This document shows, one piece after another, positions 41,989 to 53,559 of a stretch of DNA of 64,000 nucleotides. Positions within the stretch are counted from its first letter, which is position 1, and every line of letters begins with the position of its first letter. The notes under the pieces were generated by a model, which was given only the letters and a program-made list of their open reading frames with translations, did not search any database and was not told where the DNA came from. Source of the stretch: Chlorops oryzae (lineage: Eukaryota; Arthropoda; Insecta; Diptera; Chloropidae); contig CM035807.1 in NCBI GenBank assembly GCA_020466095.1, positions 63,210,650-63,274,649 of the forward strand, read 5' to 3'. The translations under genes were made by a program, and so were the position numbers.

Positions 41989-44657
41989 ACTGCGTTAAAG
42001 TAAGTTTTTGGAATGCTAACGGCATCTGCCAACACAAAAATGAAATCGAAGTATTTATAAGAAGAGAACAAATAGACGTTATGTTAATTTCAGAGACACA
42101 TCTAACCATCCACAATAATTTCAAGTTAAACGGCTTCAAATTTTATGATACGAAACACCCTAATGGCTAGGCTCATGGGGGAACAGGCATACTGATTAAA
42201 TCTAAAATTAAACACTACGTGAACCGCGATTTCTGCACTGACTACCTGCAATCCACAGCGATTACACTATATATAAACAACGAAAAATTACTGATTTCAT
42301 CAGTTTATTGTCCACCAAAGTTTAATATTACTGAAAGTCAATTTACTGATTACTTCAAAAGCCTTGGTCCTAAATTCATAGCAGCGGGGGACTACAACGC
42401 GAAACATACATTCTGGGGATCAAGACTAATAACTCCAAAAGGTAAAAACCTACACCTAAGCATAGTAAAAAATAACCTAGACATTGTCTCTACTGGAGAA
42501 CCAACTTACTGGCCGACAGACTCAGCAAAAATTCCAGACCTTATAGATTTTGGTGTAACTAAAAACATTAAAAGGGATTTTATTCAGGTTAAATCTAGCT
42601 ACGAACTATCATCTGACCATTCTCCTATTATCTTGAACATTAAGTCTTTTTCAGACACAGCACAAACAAATAATTTTGTAACCAACAACCATACTAACTG
42701 GCTTTCTTACAAAAAATATATAAGTGCACATCTAAACATTGCAACTAGCTTAAAAACTACAATTGAAATTGATGAAGCAGCGAAAAATTTCACCGAACTA
42801 TTAACATCAGCAGCAAAAATAGCTACAACGTCAACAGTACCGAAAAGCCATAACCGAACCTCATATATCACTTCTAGCGATGTCGAAGAACTTCTCACCA
42901 CTAAAAGAAGGCTAAGAAGAGAGTGGCAGCAGCACAGATCTCCAGCTTCAAAAAAAAAAACTTGCTAAATGTACTAGAAAGCTATGTAAATTGCTAAAAA
43001 GCAAAAAAGAAAATGGTTTTGCGAACTACGTTCAAAAAATTTGTCAAACTCTAAATCTGGGGACTATTCCCTTTGGAAAGCAACGACAGGAATGAAGAGA
43101 CCGGTTAGTTCTGAGGCTCCCATTCGTCTTTCAAATGGAACATGGGCTAAATCAGACGAAGAAAAATGCAAGGCATTTGCAGAGCATCTTTCTACAGTGT
43201 TCCTCGCAATCACTCCAACAAATCCAGCCCCTTTACCATCCCCTGATGAGAGAATTCAATCCATCTCACTTCAATTTAAATTGAAGAATGTTAAGGAAAC
43301 TATAAACAAGCACCTCAAACCGAAAAAAGCACCTGGGTACGACAAAATATCATCGATTATGGTTAAAAAACTGCCAGAAGTAGCAGTTAAGCATCTACAG
43401 CACATATTCAACAGCATGTTACGTATAGGATATTACCCCAAACAATGGAAGATATCTGAAATAATAACCATTGCAAAACCCGGCAAAGACCCAACTCTAG
43501 TAACTTCGTACAGGCCAATAAGCCTGTTACCCACTCTCTCTAAGCTTTTCGAAAAGTTATTCTACGCTTCAATCATAGGATATATAAATAACATAAATCT
43601 CATTCCGTCCCATCAATTCGGTTTTCGAAACAAGCACTCAACAATAGAACAAGTGCATCGAATTGTAACTCAGATCCACCAAGTCTATGAAGAAAAGCTT
43701 TACTGTTCAGCGATATTCCTAGATGTGGCACAAGCATTCGACAAAGTGTGGCATGAAGGCCTGCTTTATAAATTAAACAAACTTTTGCCATTCAATGTAT
43801 TCATTCTGCTTAAAAGTTATCTATCAGATAGACAATTTCATGTAAGATACAAATCAAGCTATTCCTCTACGTTTATTATAGCCGCTGGCGTCCCCCAAGG
43901 TAGTGTACTTGGCCCGCTTTTATATCTACTGCACACATCCGATCTACCAACAGATTGCAACGTACTCACTTCTACATTCGCTGACGACACGGCCATTTTG
44001 GCAACTGATAAAAATCCAATTATTGCTTCGAACAAACTTCAAAATCACCTAAACAAAGTGCAGGCTTGGTTGCATAAATGGCGCATTTGCATAAATGAAT
44101 CGAAAAGTTCCCACCTTACCTTCACAATTAGAAATGGAAAATGCCCAACAGTTAAAATCAACAACAAAGCTATTCCACAAAAAAATGAAGTTTGCTGTCT
44201 TGGAATATACCTGGATAAAAGACTGACCTGGAAACGACATATAGAGGCTAAAAAAACGCAAGCTAAGCTCAAATTAAACAAAATGAACTGGCTAATAGGC
44301 AAATACTCTAAGCTGAGCTTGGACAACAAAATACTCTTGTACAAATCAATAATAAAGCCTACTTGGATGTACGGTATACAAATTTGGGGAACTGCATCCA
44401 AATCTAACCTTCTACGTCTTCAAAGATGTCAATCCAAGGCCCTGAGAACTATTGCTGCTGCACCCTGGTATGTTTCAAACAAAAATCTACATAAAGATTT
44501 TAACATACTTACTCTTGATGAGGAAATAATAAACACGATTGCAAAATATGTCCAAAAACTTGAACAGCATCCTAACTCATTGGCAAATAACCTTCTTTTT
44601 CGACAATACCTTAAACGATTAAAGCGGCGAGACTTTCAAGACATGGGTATTACCTAA
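41985..44657 (+). pseudogene. LINE ORF2 (endonuclease and reverse transcriptase), broken
   Basis: Starts with MNCVKVSFWNANGI, typical of AP-like endonuclease, with ISETHL and a final SDHSPI motif. RT follows with KKAPGYDKI, FLDVAQAFDKVWH and FADDTAIL (43978-44001). A TAG at 42168 lies in the endonuclease, and frame changes occur in A-runs near 42955 and 43035 and compensate each other. The ATG overlaps the stop of ORF1, as usual for this group. Confidence 0.9.
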
Positions 44658-44940
44658 CCAATCAACAGAAATTGGACTTCTGAAACAGTAATCTAGTCCA
44701 AGCTAATATGATCCTCAACTATATTATTATAATTCTTGCAACAAATTTACATACCACTTTGTACTAATTTCAACAACAATTATCACTAATACAAAATACC
44801 TACCAGCACTGGCTGGAAGTATTCATGAATAGTAGCCCTAGGATTTGTATACATATTGTTAGTTTCTATAAACCGAATATAGAAAGATTCAATAATAAAA
44901 ATATTTAAAATAAAAAAAATAAAAAAAATTTTGTAAGTGT

Positions 44941-45222
44941 ACCTTTATGGGTAAAGAGCACCATGCCTTGATAGAACCAGGAGGGACTCAGGGCACATAA
45001 TCTGTATTTTTATTATTTTTTAGGTTAACCAAGGAATCCGACCACAAAAGCGATACCGAGCCGGTAGAGCAAGCAAAGCGAAATAAATTGGTAAATATAA
45101 ACAAGTATATACAAATATTCACAAAATATTTTTATATACCGAAAAACGTTTAATTCAAAATCAATACCTTGAAAGCATAGGTATTTTTGCGTTAATAAAA
45201 CACTTTTTACTGTTTGAACGAA

Positions 45223-45254
<32 letters not shown>

Positions 45255-45848
45255 AATAAATAAATAAAAATTACGAGAAAAAGTAAATCACAAATTTTTA
45301 TCAATTTTTAATTACGGTGACGGGTACATCATAAAAAAAAAAACAATATATGTATTATATTCACAGACAAAAACCTCAAAGTATAGGTACCTAACAAAAC
45401 TTTTGTTTTTGAAACTCTTATAAAGAAAGCACAATTTAAGAAAAGTAATGAAAAAAAAAAAGTATTATAAAAGAAAATTTGAAATTGAACAATAAAAAGT
45501 AAATGATAAAGTATATATTATTGTTAAACAAGCTGCAAGAAAATGAATTCAAAACATTATATATACTACGTTTATGCGTATGCCTTATTTGCAAATAAAA
45601 ATATTGCAAACAGCAAATTTCCCCACATAAACGCTGAGTTGAATTCTTATTTGCAAATAAGCAAGTCGCGAAAATAAGTCGTGAATAACGAAGCTATTTG
45701 CAAATAAAGCTCAAGGTGCTGCCACTTATTTTTGACGATTTTCCTATTTTCTACGATATGGTATAACTAACCCATGCAAAACATAGGCTTCCGACAAATG
45801 AATATGTTGCCACGCAATTGTATTTTTTAGTCGGGCAGCACTGAAAAG
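44941..45848 (+). other. 3' non-coding region of element B
   Basis: AT-rich DNA with an acceptor-like tattattttttag at 45023, followed by a 19-codon basic open reading piece ending at TAA; an AT microsatellite at 45231-45262; and three copies of TTATTTGCAAATAA or near-copies (45585, 45647, about 45694). No PPT and no U3 match to the 5' LTR is visible. Confidence 0.6.
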
Positions 45849-46150
45849 AAGCTTCGACAACTGGAAAGGGACTTCGACTTCTTCTGCGAGCGTACTCACC
45901 CACGGGCCACGACGTCGGAAGCATAGGGCAGTTTCAAGTTTGGATAAGTAATTCTGTTTAGACCTAAGGATTCCAACATTAAATAAAAGGATTGAACCTT
46001 AGATGCAATCTTTTATTTAAAAGGAAATATAGGGACTATTATACGCTCGACACTGTCTAAGCGCTTGGTCTCCTATACCTCAGCATTGGAATAAAGGAAC
46101 GTTTATACGCTCGACCCTGTCTGAGCGCTTCACTTCCTTAGATCCCAACA
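45849..46150 (+). repeat. 3' LTR of element B, R-U5 portion only
   Basis: Matches 29666-29967 with a few substitutions over 302 bp and ends CCCAACA before the CACC duplication. Upstream of gaagcttcgac the match stops exactly where the 5' LTR's U3/TATA region would begin. Confidence 0.88.
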
Positions 46151-47000
46151 CACCGATGAAATATATTTGAAGAAATTCGTAATCAGCGTCTTGATTCGGA
46201 AGCAATGCACCAACACGGTGATAGATTTGACCTTGAATCTGATTATAATTTGAATTATTAATCATCATTAACCCCTTCATGTTGAAATCATAATAGCAAG
46301 ACATTAAATTATGCGATGTAATTACCTTGAAAGTTGGGATAAAATTATCATGTACAATGTGACTCGCTCCAAAAGAGGTCATTTGAAATAGAGAATTGTA
46401 CGTTTGGATTTTTCCAGGAAATGCTTTGATTCCAGGGTATTTCCCGATAATAATTCACGCATTAAATCTGGAATTTCTTCAACTGATTCGATTTTCACTT
46501 TTCCGTTGTTACAACATAATCCAGGTGGCTCTTTGTTGAATTTCAATGCACGACAAAATTCGCATACAACATTCATTCTCCCAATTTGTACAAACGTGTG
46601 AGATGAATAATCTTCGTCAGGCCGGTAATTAAATGCTATTCCACTCAGATTTTTGCGTGTAATTAGAGAAGAATCATTGTTATTATGATTGCGTTTCATC
46701 CGTTCTCTATCATACCTATTTTGCTCCTCTCGTTCTTCCGCAGAACGATTTGATCGTGATCTTGAACGATTTTCTCTGTCAATTTCCATACGCCTTTCAA
46801 GTTGACAATTGCGTTGCATCCGTTCTCTATCATGCCTATTTTGCTCCTCTCGTTCTTCCGCAGAACGATTTGATCGTGATATTGCACGATGTTCTCTGTC
46901 AGTTTCCATACGCCTTTCACGTTGTTCTTCACTTTCTCTTGATCTTGAAAATGCGACACCTCTTGCTTCGTTCGTTTTTCGACCAATGCTCGCTTTTTTC
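46151..47000 (-). pseudogene. Helitron N-terminal part, right of element B
   Basis: The N-terminal region of the RepHel gene split by element B. It contains an Arg/Glu-rich 40-residue unit repeated twice (SRSNRSAEEREEQNR; DNA period 120 bp, about 46700-46940), a Cys motif CEFCRALKFNKEPPGLCC and, in a second frame, IHNLM-like Rep leader residues ending YEFLQIYFIG at the insertion point. Frame changes occur near 46380 and 46910. No clear Helitron 5' end was found. Confidence 0.8.
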
Positions 47001-47360
47001 GGAGGAATTATTCAAACAATATAAATCAATATCAATATTAAAAATAGAAAATAGTGTATAATAAAATTTTTTTTTTGAAATTTTTTTTTGGAAAACAAAA
47101 AAGACAACAAAAAATTTTAGAATTCAATGCTACGATTTTGTATGAAATCTTAAGTGAAAGTATATGGGAGAAAATCTTTTTGTACCATTATCTCGCGAAC
47201 CCCTCAAATGCAGATGAACATTTGAACATTTGAACATTTGAACATTTTTTGAACAAAATGTTGTATAGCAGTGTCCTTTCTTAAAAATTTTTATTTTTGA
47301 CCATCTTCATGTTTCATTAATAGTTATTATTTGGGCTTTTGAGCCCTCATTTTTCACTTA

Positions 47361-47501
47361 GGGGCTCTCTCCAGATCTGTCAGAAATGAAACAGAAATGA
47401 AAAACGTCATATAAAAAAACGCTTCAGAAAATTTCTGATTCATTTCTGAAGCGTTTTTTTATATGAAGTTTTTCATTTCTGACAGATCTGGAGAAAGCCC
47501 C
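47361..47501. mobile_element. Palindromic MITE (141 bp)
   Basis: Begins ggggctctctccagatctgt and ends with its near inverse complement, arms running through ctgtcagaaatga. It is almost one long hairpin. The paralogous empty site at about 47808 reads cactaatagtg, so this really is an insertion, with a short TTA/TAA-like duplication. The ends and target fit a Harbinger-type MITE, but this is tentative. Confidence 0.75.
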
Positions 47502-47581
47502 TTATAGTGAAAAATGTAATATTTGGCAATTGAAAAAATTTGTTTTTCTTAAATTGCCGAGAAGTGTGGAAAGCCGATACA

Positions 47582-47660
47582 ACCGGTTTCGAACCTAGCT
47601 TACAGGTTCATCATCAGGTATCTTTAACCAACACCTTAGCCACTCTGACCACCTCAGCGA
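47582..47660 (-). repeat. tRNA-Ser-like SINE head, copy 1
   Basis: On the minus strand it has an A-box-like tggtcagagtggctaagg and a perfect B box ggttcgaaacc, spaced as in a tRNA with a long variable arm. It is followed by shared non-tRNA body sequence. It looks like an RNA polymerase III promoter of a SINE, not a functional tRNA. Confidence 0.6.
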
Positions 47661-47890
47661 TGTGAGGTAGGTCGGCTAAATTGTGCATATATACACACAT
47701 GGCGTGCTCGTCTTGAAAAAATTTATTTTTCTTAATATTGCCTTATTTTTGACCATCTGCATGTTTCATTAACAATTATTATTTGGGCTTTTGGGTCCCT
47801 CATTTTTCACTAATAGTGAAAAATGTAATATTTGGCAATTGAAAAAATTTATTTTTCTTAAATTGCCGAGAAGTGTGGAAAGCCGATATG

Positions 47891-47967
47891 ACCGGTTTCG
47901 AACCTAGCTTACAGGTTCATCATCAGGTATCTTTAACGAACGCCTTAGCCACTCTGACCACCTCAGC
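47891..47967 (-). repeat. tRNA-Ser-like SINE head, copy 2
   Basis: Near copy of 47582-47660, with the same A- and B-box-like segments. It differs at a few positions. Confidence 0.6.
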
Positions 47968-47999
47968 AAAAAATTCTTAATTCTTAAAAATTAAAAAAA

Positions 48000-48296
48000 A
48001 AAATTTAAATAATTTATTTCCATAATATACCTAAGTAATCCAAAACGAAACCATGTCAAAAAAAGAGAAAAACAGAAAAAATTCGCAAAAAAAAAATTTT
48101 TTTTTTTTTTTTTTGATTTATCCAAACTTTTTTTTTTATTTTTTTTTTAATTTTTCCAAAATTTTTTTTCCCCAAAACCATGTATGGCCATACACTATTC
48201 CACTACAAAAAGAATTTTGAAAAAATCTTTTCCCGTTTAGCCAGGCATAAGCAACAGACGAACAGAAATCGTTACTCTTTTATATATTATATATAG

Positions 48297-48330
<34 letters not shown>

Positions 48331-48580
48331 AGTTTTAATTCTGTACGAATTGACGGATACTCAGAAGCAAGCAAAAAGTAAAAACTTAACAATTAATAAC
48401 AGTCTCATGCTCATTGCTTCACGGACCACGCGAAATAGAAGAATCACACTCTTGATAGCGCAAGAAATTATAAGTAACCCAAAATGCCCTCATATATTTG
48501 CTCCACCCTGAATACGCCCTTGCTGCTCATTACTAATTTTCTTCATAATGATTTTTGTGATCCACATTGGTCCCATTTGG
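48000..48580. other. Poly(A)/poly(T) and AT-rich DNA
   Basis: Homopolymer runs at 48085-48175 and a TA microsatellite at 48281-48330. No gene seen. Confidence 0.5.
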
Positions 48581-48583
48581 TTT

Positions 48584-49295
48584 TTACATACCATCGATAA
48601 TGAAGATGGTTGAAAGGTAAATGGTCACATCCGTACGGCTAGTCGCATAAAGTTGAAACTCAGAATGTAGATTGGTCATGATAAATAATTGGTGGGCGCG
48701 AAAAATGGGCGTGGTCCGCGTACTTTCATGCCCACAAATATAGTTTTTTCGCAATTTCCATACGGAAAGACGTAGAAGCTTCAAATTCGAAATATAGGTT
48801 GGCCATAGGAAAAATAAGGTTTGTGGGAAAAATTGGCGTGCTTTGCCCACTGCCACGCCCACAAATATAGATTTTTCGTAACTTTCATACGTTCAGCCGT
48901 GGAAGCTTAAAAATCGAAATATAGATTGACTATTCGGAAAGGAAGGTGTGTCGAGAAAAAGGGCGTGGTTCACCCCTGACACGCCCACAAATAAAGATTT
49001 TTCGTAACTTCCGCGCGGAAAGGCTTAGTAGCTTCAAACTCAAGTCATATGTTTCCCATGACGTACGAAAAGTGTATGGGAAATATATGCTTGGTCCGCC
49101 CACTGCCCGCTTAAACATTTTACTCGTATAAAGAAAAATGCTAAGAACTTTATACTCACTATTTTCGATTGATTTTTGGTATGCGATTAAAAGACAAGAA
49201 GGAACATATCTCCAAAAACACGATGTGATCATGATAAATAGAAGGTGGGTGCGAAAAATGGGCGTGGTCCGACTACTGCCACGCCCATAATTGTT
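48584..49295. repeat. Diverged satellite-like tandem repeats, ~120-127 bp unit
   Basis: Units share cgcccacaaatatagatttttcg, present near 48730, 48850 and 48977 (spacing 119-127 bp), plus gggcgtggtccg and aagcttcaaa-like words. The outer units are very diverged. There are about five units in all. Such gggcgtgg...cgcccac repeats are common in fly heterochromatin. Confidence 0.75.
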
Positions 49296-49481
49296 ATTTG
49301 TGGGAATGATTAACTTAAAAGCGACAAATAAAAACCGTTTGAAAAAACAATAAAAACGACTTCAAAAAAACGCACTTAAAAGTGATAAATAATTTTTGTA
49401 GTCGGTGCCAGCCAAGGCTTGCAGTGTTTTCATGTCTAATGTTCAAGTTTTATCAGTTGAAATTCTGAGCGTAGTTTCTTA

Positions 49482-49614
49482 GGGGCTTTCAATAAATTAC
49501 AAAGGCTTTTTTACTGCTCTTGTCTTAAGTCTTGGCGCTGTTTATGACAGAACTGTCGTGCAAAGACTTATGACATGAGCATTAAAAAAGGCTACGTAGA
49601 TTATGGAAAGCCCC
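49482..49614. mobile_element. Second MITE with ggggctttc ends (133 bp)
   Basis: Ends ggggctttc and gaaagcccc are inverted; the interior arms are weakly inverted (aaggcttttttactgctctt and its partner). Size and termini resemble the MITE at 47361. The flanks are tta and taa. Confidence 0.6.
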
Positions 49615-51380
49615 TAATTGCTCAGTGGAATTTCAAACATAAGAGTAGGAGAGTAAAGATTGTAAGTAGGGAATGAAATGTAAGTAGGAAATGTGCGTGT
49701 CTTATTTTGGTTGTGCTCTGAACTCATGAAACCAGAGACCAAAATTAATAATTATAGCTATAAGGTAGGGATGGAGTTCTGCCAGAAATAAAAAACTTCA
49801 TAAAAAAAGTCAGATAATTTCTGGCAAACAATGGACGAGGCATTTCTGAGCAGCTGGCTGCAATTCAATTAAAAAGTATTATATTATTGTAGTACGTTTT
49901 TACGTAAACAGTGCATATCGCAGCACAGGCTTTTGGAGGAGAAATAATTCAATTTCTATTGTTTCGCGCTTAAATTGGCATATGCCAGCAGGAAATGCTA
50001 CTAGTGAATCATTAATGACGAGGAAGTGATGATTTAAATGCCACAACTCCCCTTACAACGCGTTATTCTTGTGGGATTTTGTTGGGACATGGCTGCTAAA
50101 ACAGTCCGGCGTATTGGATGCGTTGTTTACAGGACAACACACAGGAAATGCATTGAGAAATGAAGTAAACATCTCCTATTCAATGGAAATTTGTTTGATT
50201 TCGTATATATTTATGCTTATAAATTCATCGGAAAGATACCAATTATCATATTTGTGAATAAAAATTTCACAAAAAATTCCGTGATGAATATTTTCATGAA
50301 TGAAATTAAATTAAATAGAAATTAAATTTGCAGACTAAGAACAACTCTTGGAAAATCCCACTACTCCAAAAAACACATCTTTGATATAATATGAAATCAA
50401 ATTTTCCATTTTTAATTCAATTCAAATCAGCCGTTCACGTCAGGGTTGCCTGTACAAATTTCATGAAATTTTTTTTTCGTTTGCGAATTAGCCCAGGATT
50501 TTCCGCAGGTATTTTTAGCTGAAATGTAGCCATATGGCATTGATTTTCAACCAAAGAAATCATTATGAAGAAAATGAGTAATGAGCAGCGCTATAGCAAA
50601 ATGATTTTTATTTCGATTTTTTCAAACAAAAATCAATAATAAGATTTAATTTTTTATATCATTTTTGATTTTTAATCTAAACCTGAGGGTTGACTTGGCC
50701 AACCGAGGATTGACGGAGCTTCAGGGTTTGACTATAACATATATATATATCTATAATTATATTTATAAATTTTATGAAAATTTAAGTTTCTACAATAATT
50801 TATGTCTTGCAAATTCGAGTCAAATGACAACGCTGAAGACGGTCAACGAGACACAAAACGACCCAATAGGGAAAAATTTATTTGTGACATTCCTTAACGT
50901 TACCTAAAAAAAAAAATATATATATATAATAATAAAATTTTTGTCGAATTAAAATATCATTCAATATAACGTATCATAACAAAGTCTTGTTCAATTTAAT
51001 ATTTTTAAGTTCAATTTATTATTTTTAAGTTCAAAGGCCAGCCGGTTAGGCTAGCATTAAGAAAAATATGTATTGAAATAGCCAGAAACTTGGACGTCTA
51101 ACGAGACAGAAAGAGAGCATATGGGTAATTTAAGGCCAATTATATACCACTATATATATTTCACGAAATCCATGCTACGCACTGTTACAGCGTGGGCATT
51201 TTAAAATTGGTTTATCTAAGAAACAATTTTTCACAAAAACTGATTTCCAATTATTATTAATTAAATTTACCATCTTTTCAAAACGTGTAAAGGGTTTTTA
51301 AATCCATTTAAAAATTTCGATGATGCTAAGCAAAATATCCGTTACGCACGCGTTACAAAAATTTTCAAAGACGTCGGCAG
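49615..51380. other. Unassigned AT-rich DNA
   Basis: No reading frame of interest; short AT microsatellites occur at 50735-50755 and 50911-50930. About 49770-49850 shares cagaaataaaaaac words with the first MITE, probably a decayed relative. Confidence 0.35.
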
Positions 51381-51389
51381 AAATCACAG

Positions 51390-52161
51390 CGAGAAGACAG
51401 TAGCGGGGGAGTGCAACGGCTGCCGCAGAGTTCGCGTCAGCGAACCTAGTTTTAAGTAATTTCAAACGTCTATATTTTTGGCATTTAAAAAACCAGTTGT
51501 TATATAACGAAGGGTGAAAAACAACGACCGAGACGGTTTAAATAAATATCGAGCAAAACAATTCAAGGAAAGCGGATGTTTTTTATTTCAAAACTTATAA
51601 ATCTAACAAATTGGCGCCCGAGCAAAAAGCTTCGCGAAAGTAAATTTTTAAATAATAATTTAAAAAATAATTAAAAGGAACAAATTGACGAAATATAAGT
51701 GTCCATTTTTCCGCCGTCGCCGCTATGGAGGCGAGCCCTTATTCAAACCAACTTAACGAAACTTTGATAGCTCTCTGGTTCTACAGCTCGAACTCCAGCG
51801 ACGGCGATTCACTCTTTTTTGGTCGCGTCTGCTAACGCGCGCAACGCGTTCCGCACCTCCAAATATTTTCAAATTAATTCAACCGAAAGTTTAAAAAAAC
51901 CAAAACAAAAAAAAGCATAGAAACGTAGAAGTTAAGTAAAAAAAAAAAAAAAAAAAAAATAAAGCAAAAAAAAGAAAGGAACTGAGAACTTATTTAATTT
52001 TAATAAGAAATCGCCAAGAAGGCAAGTGTTTTTTTTTTTTTTTCTTCTCGAGAATAAAACCTCTAAGACCGTTCGCGCCACTTAATCGACAGATTAAATC
52101 TCCGCTCTCCAAATCCACCAGCACAGCCTTCTCAGCAACCAGCGCAGCCAGGAAAACATAG
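51390..52161 (+). mobile_element. Orphan LTR end with PBS and leader
   Basis: A probable LTR tail ends ...cttataaatctaaca near 51610, and two bases later ttggcgcccgagcaaaaagc looks like a lysine-tRNA-type PBS. A leader with homopolymers follows and is cut by element E at 52162. The rest of the element is outside or lost. The LTR start was not found. Confidence 0.5.
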
Positions 52162-53160
52162 TGTTGTGAGTGAAAACCGTCACGTCACACGCTAACGTAA
52201 CGCTGCCAGCTCTATCGTCAACGGCACGCTATCAGCGCTAAGCCAAAAGCAGTGCAATAAATAATGCAGCATAAACAAATGCAACGGCACCGTTTGAGCT
52301 CGAAACCTAACACTTCGAACAACAACAGCACGAGCGAGCATGAAATCGAACGCCTCAACAAAGCAACAACGGTCGGCGTTCGAAGTCACAAAAAGAGACA
52401 CTGTTACCGGTGACGGCAACAACAACAACAGGGTCTCGTTATGACAAACAGACCGTCAATATCAATGTCAACCGAGAATCGATCGTTCAAGGCCATCGAT
52501 CGAAAGGGAAAGCAGGCAGACGAAAGGCGAAAGAACACGAGCCGCCGAGTCAGCATGTGGAACACACACAAACAAGGGATGTTTGCGGCATGCGTTTGCT
52601 TGTTCGTATTACATTTCGTTCTGTACGTCTTTTGTGTGTGCACTAAGCTTGCATTAAACCGTACATATGTCGAATGGGTTTGGAGTGATCGGCATGTTTA
52701 GCTGATTGTAAATATATGGCACGACGAAAATAGAAGACAACGGCACTTATGCAATCGCCGAAAAAAGCCGAAATGCAGAATAGACGGTGACCAAGGGACG
52801 CTTGCGGGGAGGTTAGCTGAGGAAGAAATCTATGACGCTAGCAACTATCGATATTGCGAACGGAGCAATATTTGACTATAAAAGCGAAGTTCGATTGAAA
52901 AAAGGGACTTATCATCGATTGGCACTCCGAGGATTAAGAAGATCTCAACTTTGGCGCACCTACTTACGAGCCAGGACGACAAAGTGTGGATCTCTGTGTT
53001 AGCTAGGGAATTAGGACAGTAAAGTAAGATAGAGTAGAAACATTAAAAAGATTTAATAAATGAACAATTAATACAACGAGAAAAGGAGTGTTTTATTTGG
53101 CAAAAATACTGAATCCTTGTTGGCGCTTACAGAGGTCCTTTCTCCCCAGTACACGCAACA
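52162..53160 (+). repeat. 5' LTR of element E (999 bp)
   Basis: From TGTTGTGAG to CGCAACA. A TATA-like ctataaaa lies near 52875. The first 239 bp match 63762-64000 with two differences seen, so the insertion is young. The internal CAA-rich section resembles that of element B's LTR. Confidence 0.92.
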
Positions 53161-53164
53161 TTTA

Positions 53165-53184
53165 TGGCGCAGCCGGTATTCGAC
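53165..53184 (+). promoter_or_regulatory. PBS of element E
   Basis: Identical over its length to the PBS of element B (tggcgcagccggtattcgac), four bases after the LTR end. Confidence 0.75.
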
Positions 53185-53559
53185 TAAGGATAGTCGGGAG
53201 GATACTACAATCCTGAAGTATAAAATTAATAAAGTTAAAAAGTGAAAATAAAATTTTGGCAAGTGAGGGTCGAAATCGATATCGATTGCGAATACTGAAG
53301 TCCTTTATTTAAATAAACCATTGAACAAGAACGACGTTTCATTCATTGGTGCCTGGGAGGAACGACTGTTTCCAAAAGGCGTTTTTACAAAAAAGACTAA
53401 AGTGTTCAATATCATACCGATATTTCTGTCGAGTCAAATTGCAATATAAACGCAATTTGGGAGCGATAGGGTGCCCAAAACAATTTAACTTATAACATAA
53501 TTTTTAATAGTTAACAAACAACGACTATCAAACTTCAGAAGAATAGCTAACAGAATAAG

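Larger units (their letters stand above)
40976..44927 (+). mobile_element. 5'-truncated Jockey-type LINE inside element B
   Basis: A non-LTR retrotransposon flanked by a 13-bp target duplication attttgtaagtgt (40963-40975 and 44928-44940), with an A-rich 3' tail. The left end begins inside ORF1, so it is 5' truncated. It inserted after element B had settled. Confidence 0.92.
29183..46150 (+). mobile_element. Element B: complex LTR retroelement with phosphatase, env and C48 protease
   Basis: A plus-strand insertion of about 17 kb inside the Helitron gene. TSD CACC stands at 29179-29182 and 46151-46154, and Helitron codons join perfectly across it. Order: 5' LTR (29183-29967), PBS, ATG-splice donor, gag, protease, pol fused to a tyrosine phosphatase, antisense ORF, env, C48-like protease ORF, LINE insertion (40976-44927), R-U5 part of the 3' LTR. 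LTR ends are TGTTGAG and CCCAACA. Relatedness is to the env-bearing gypsy/17.6-like group by PBS, RT and Env, but Gag with zinc knuckles and the accessory genes set it apart. Gag and the start of pol have stops. Confidence 0.9.
47283..47970. repeat. Tandem duplication carrying a tRNA-like SINE
   Basis: The stretch at about 47283-47690 is repeated, with divergence, at about 47720-47970 (shared tgtttcattaa...ttatttgggctttt and gaagtgtggaaagccgata). The first copy is enlarged by a MITE at 47361-47501; the second preserves the uninterrupted site. Confidence 0.8.

Noticed and set aside
46696..47061. ORFs in both strands over the Helitron N-terminus
   Set aside because: Shadow frames of the 120-bp repeat in the Helitron gene.
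47582..47660. Functional tRNA-Ser gene
   Set aside because: A and B boxes are present but I could not fold an acceptor stem, and the sequence is duplicated with a non-tRNA body, so a SINE is more likely.
48584..49232. Minus-strand ORFs of 92 and 100 codons
   Set aside because: They follow the satellite repeat units and share their periodicity; no protein family is recognisable.
50069..50257. A 62-codon ORF with hydrophobic stretches
   Set aside because: Short, AT-rich, no upstream or downstream support and no recognisable domain.
52404..52701. Overlapping ORFs in the LTR of E
   Set aside because: They lie in U3 of a well-bounded LTR and show no domain.
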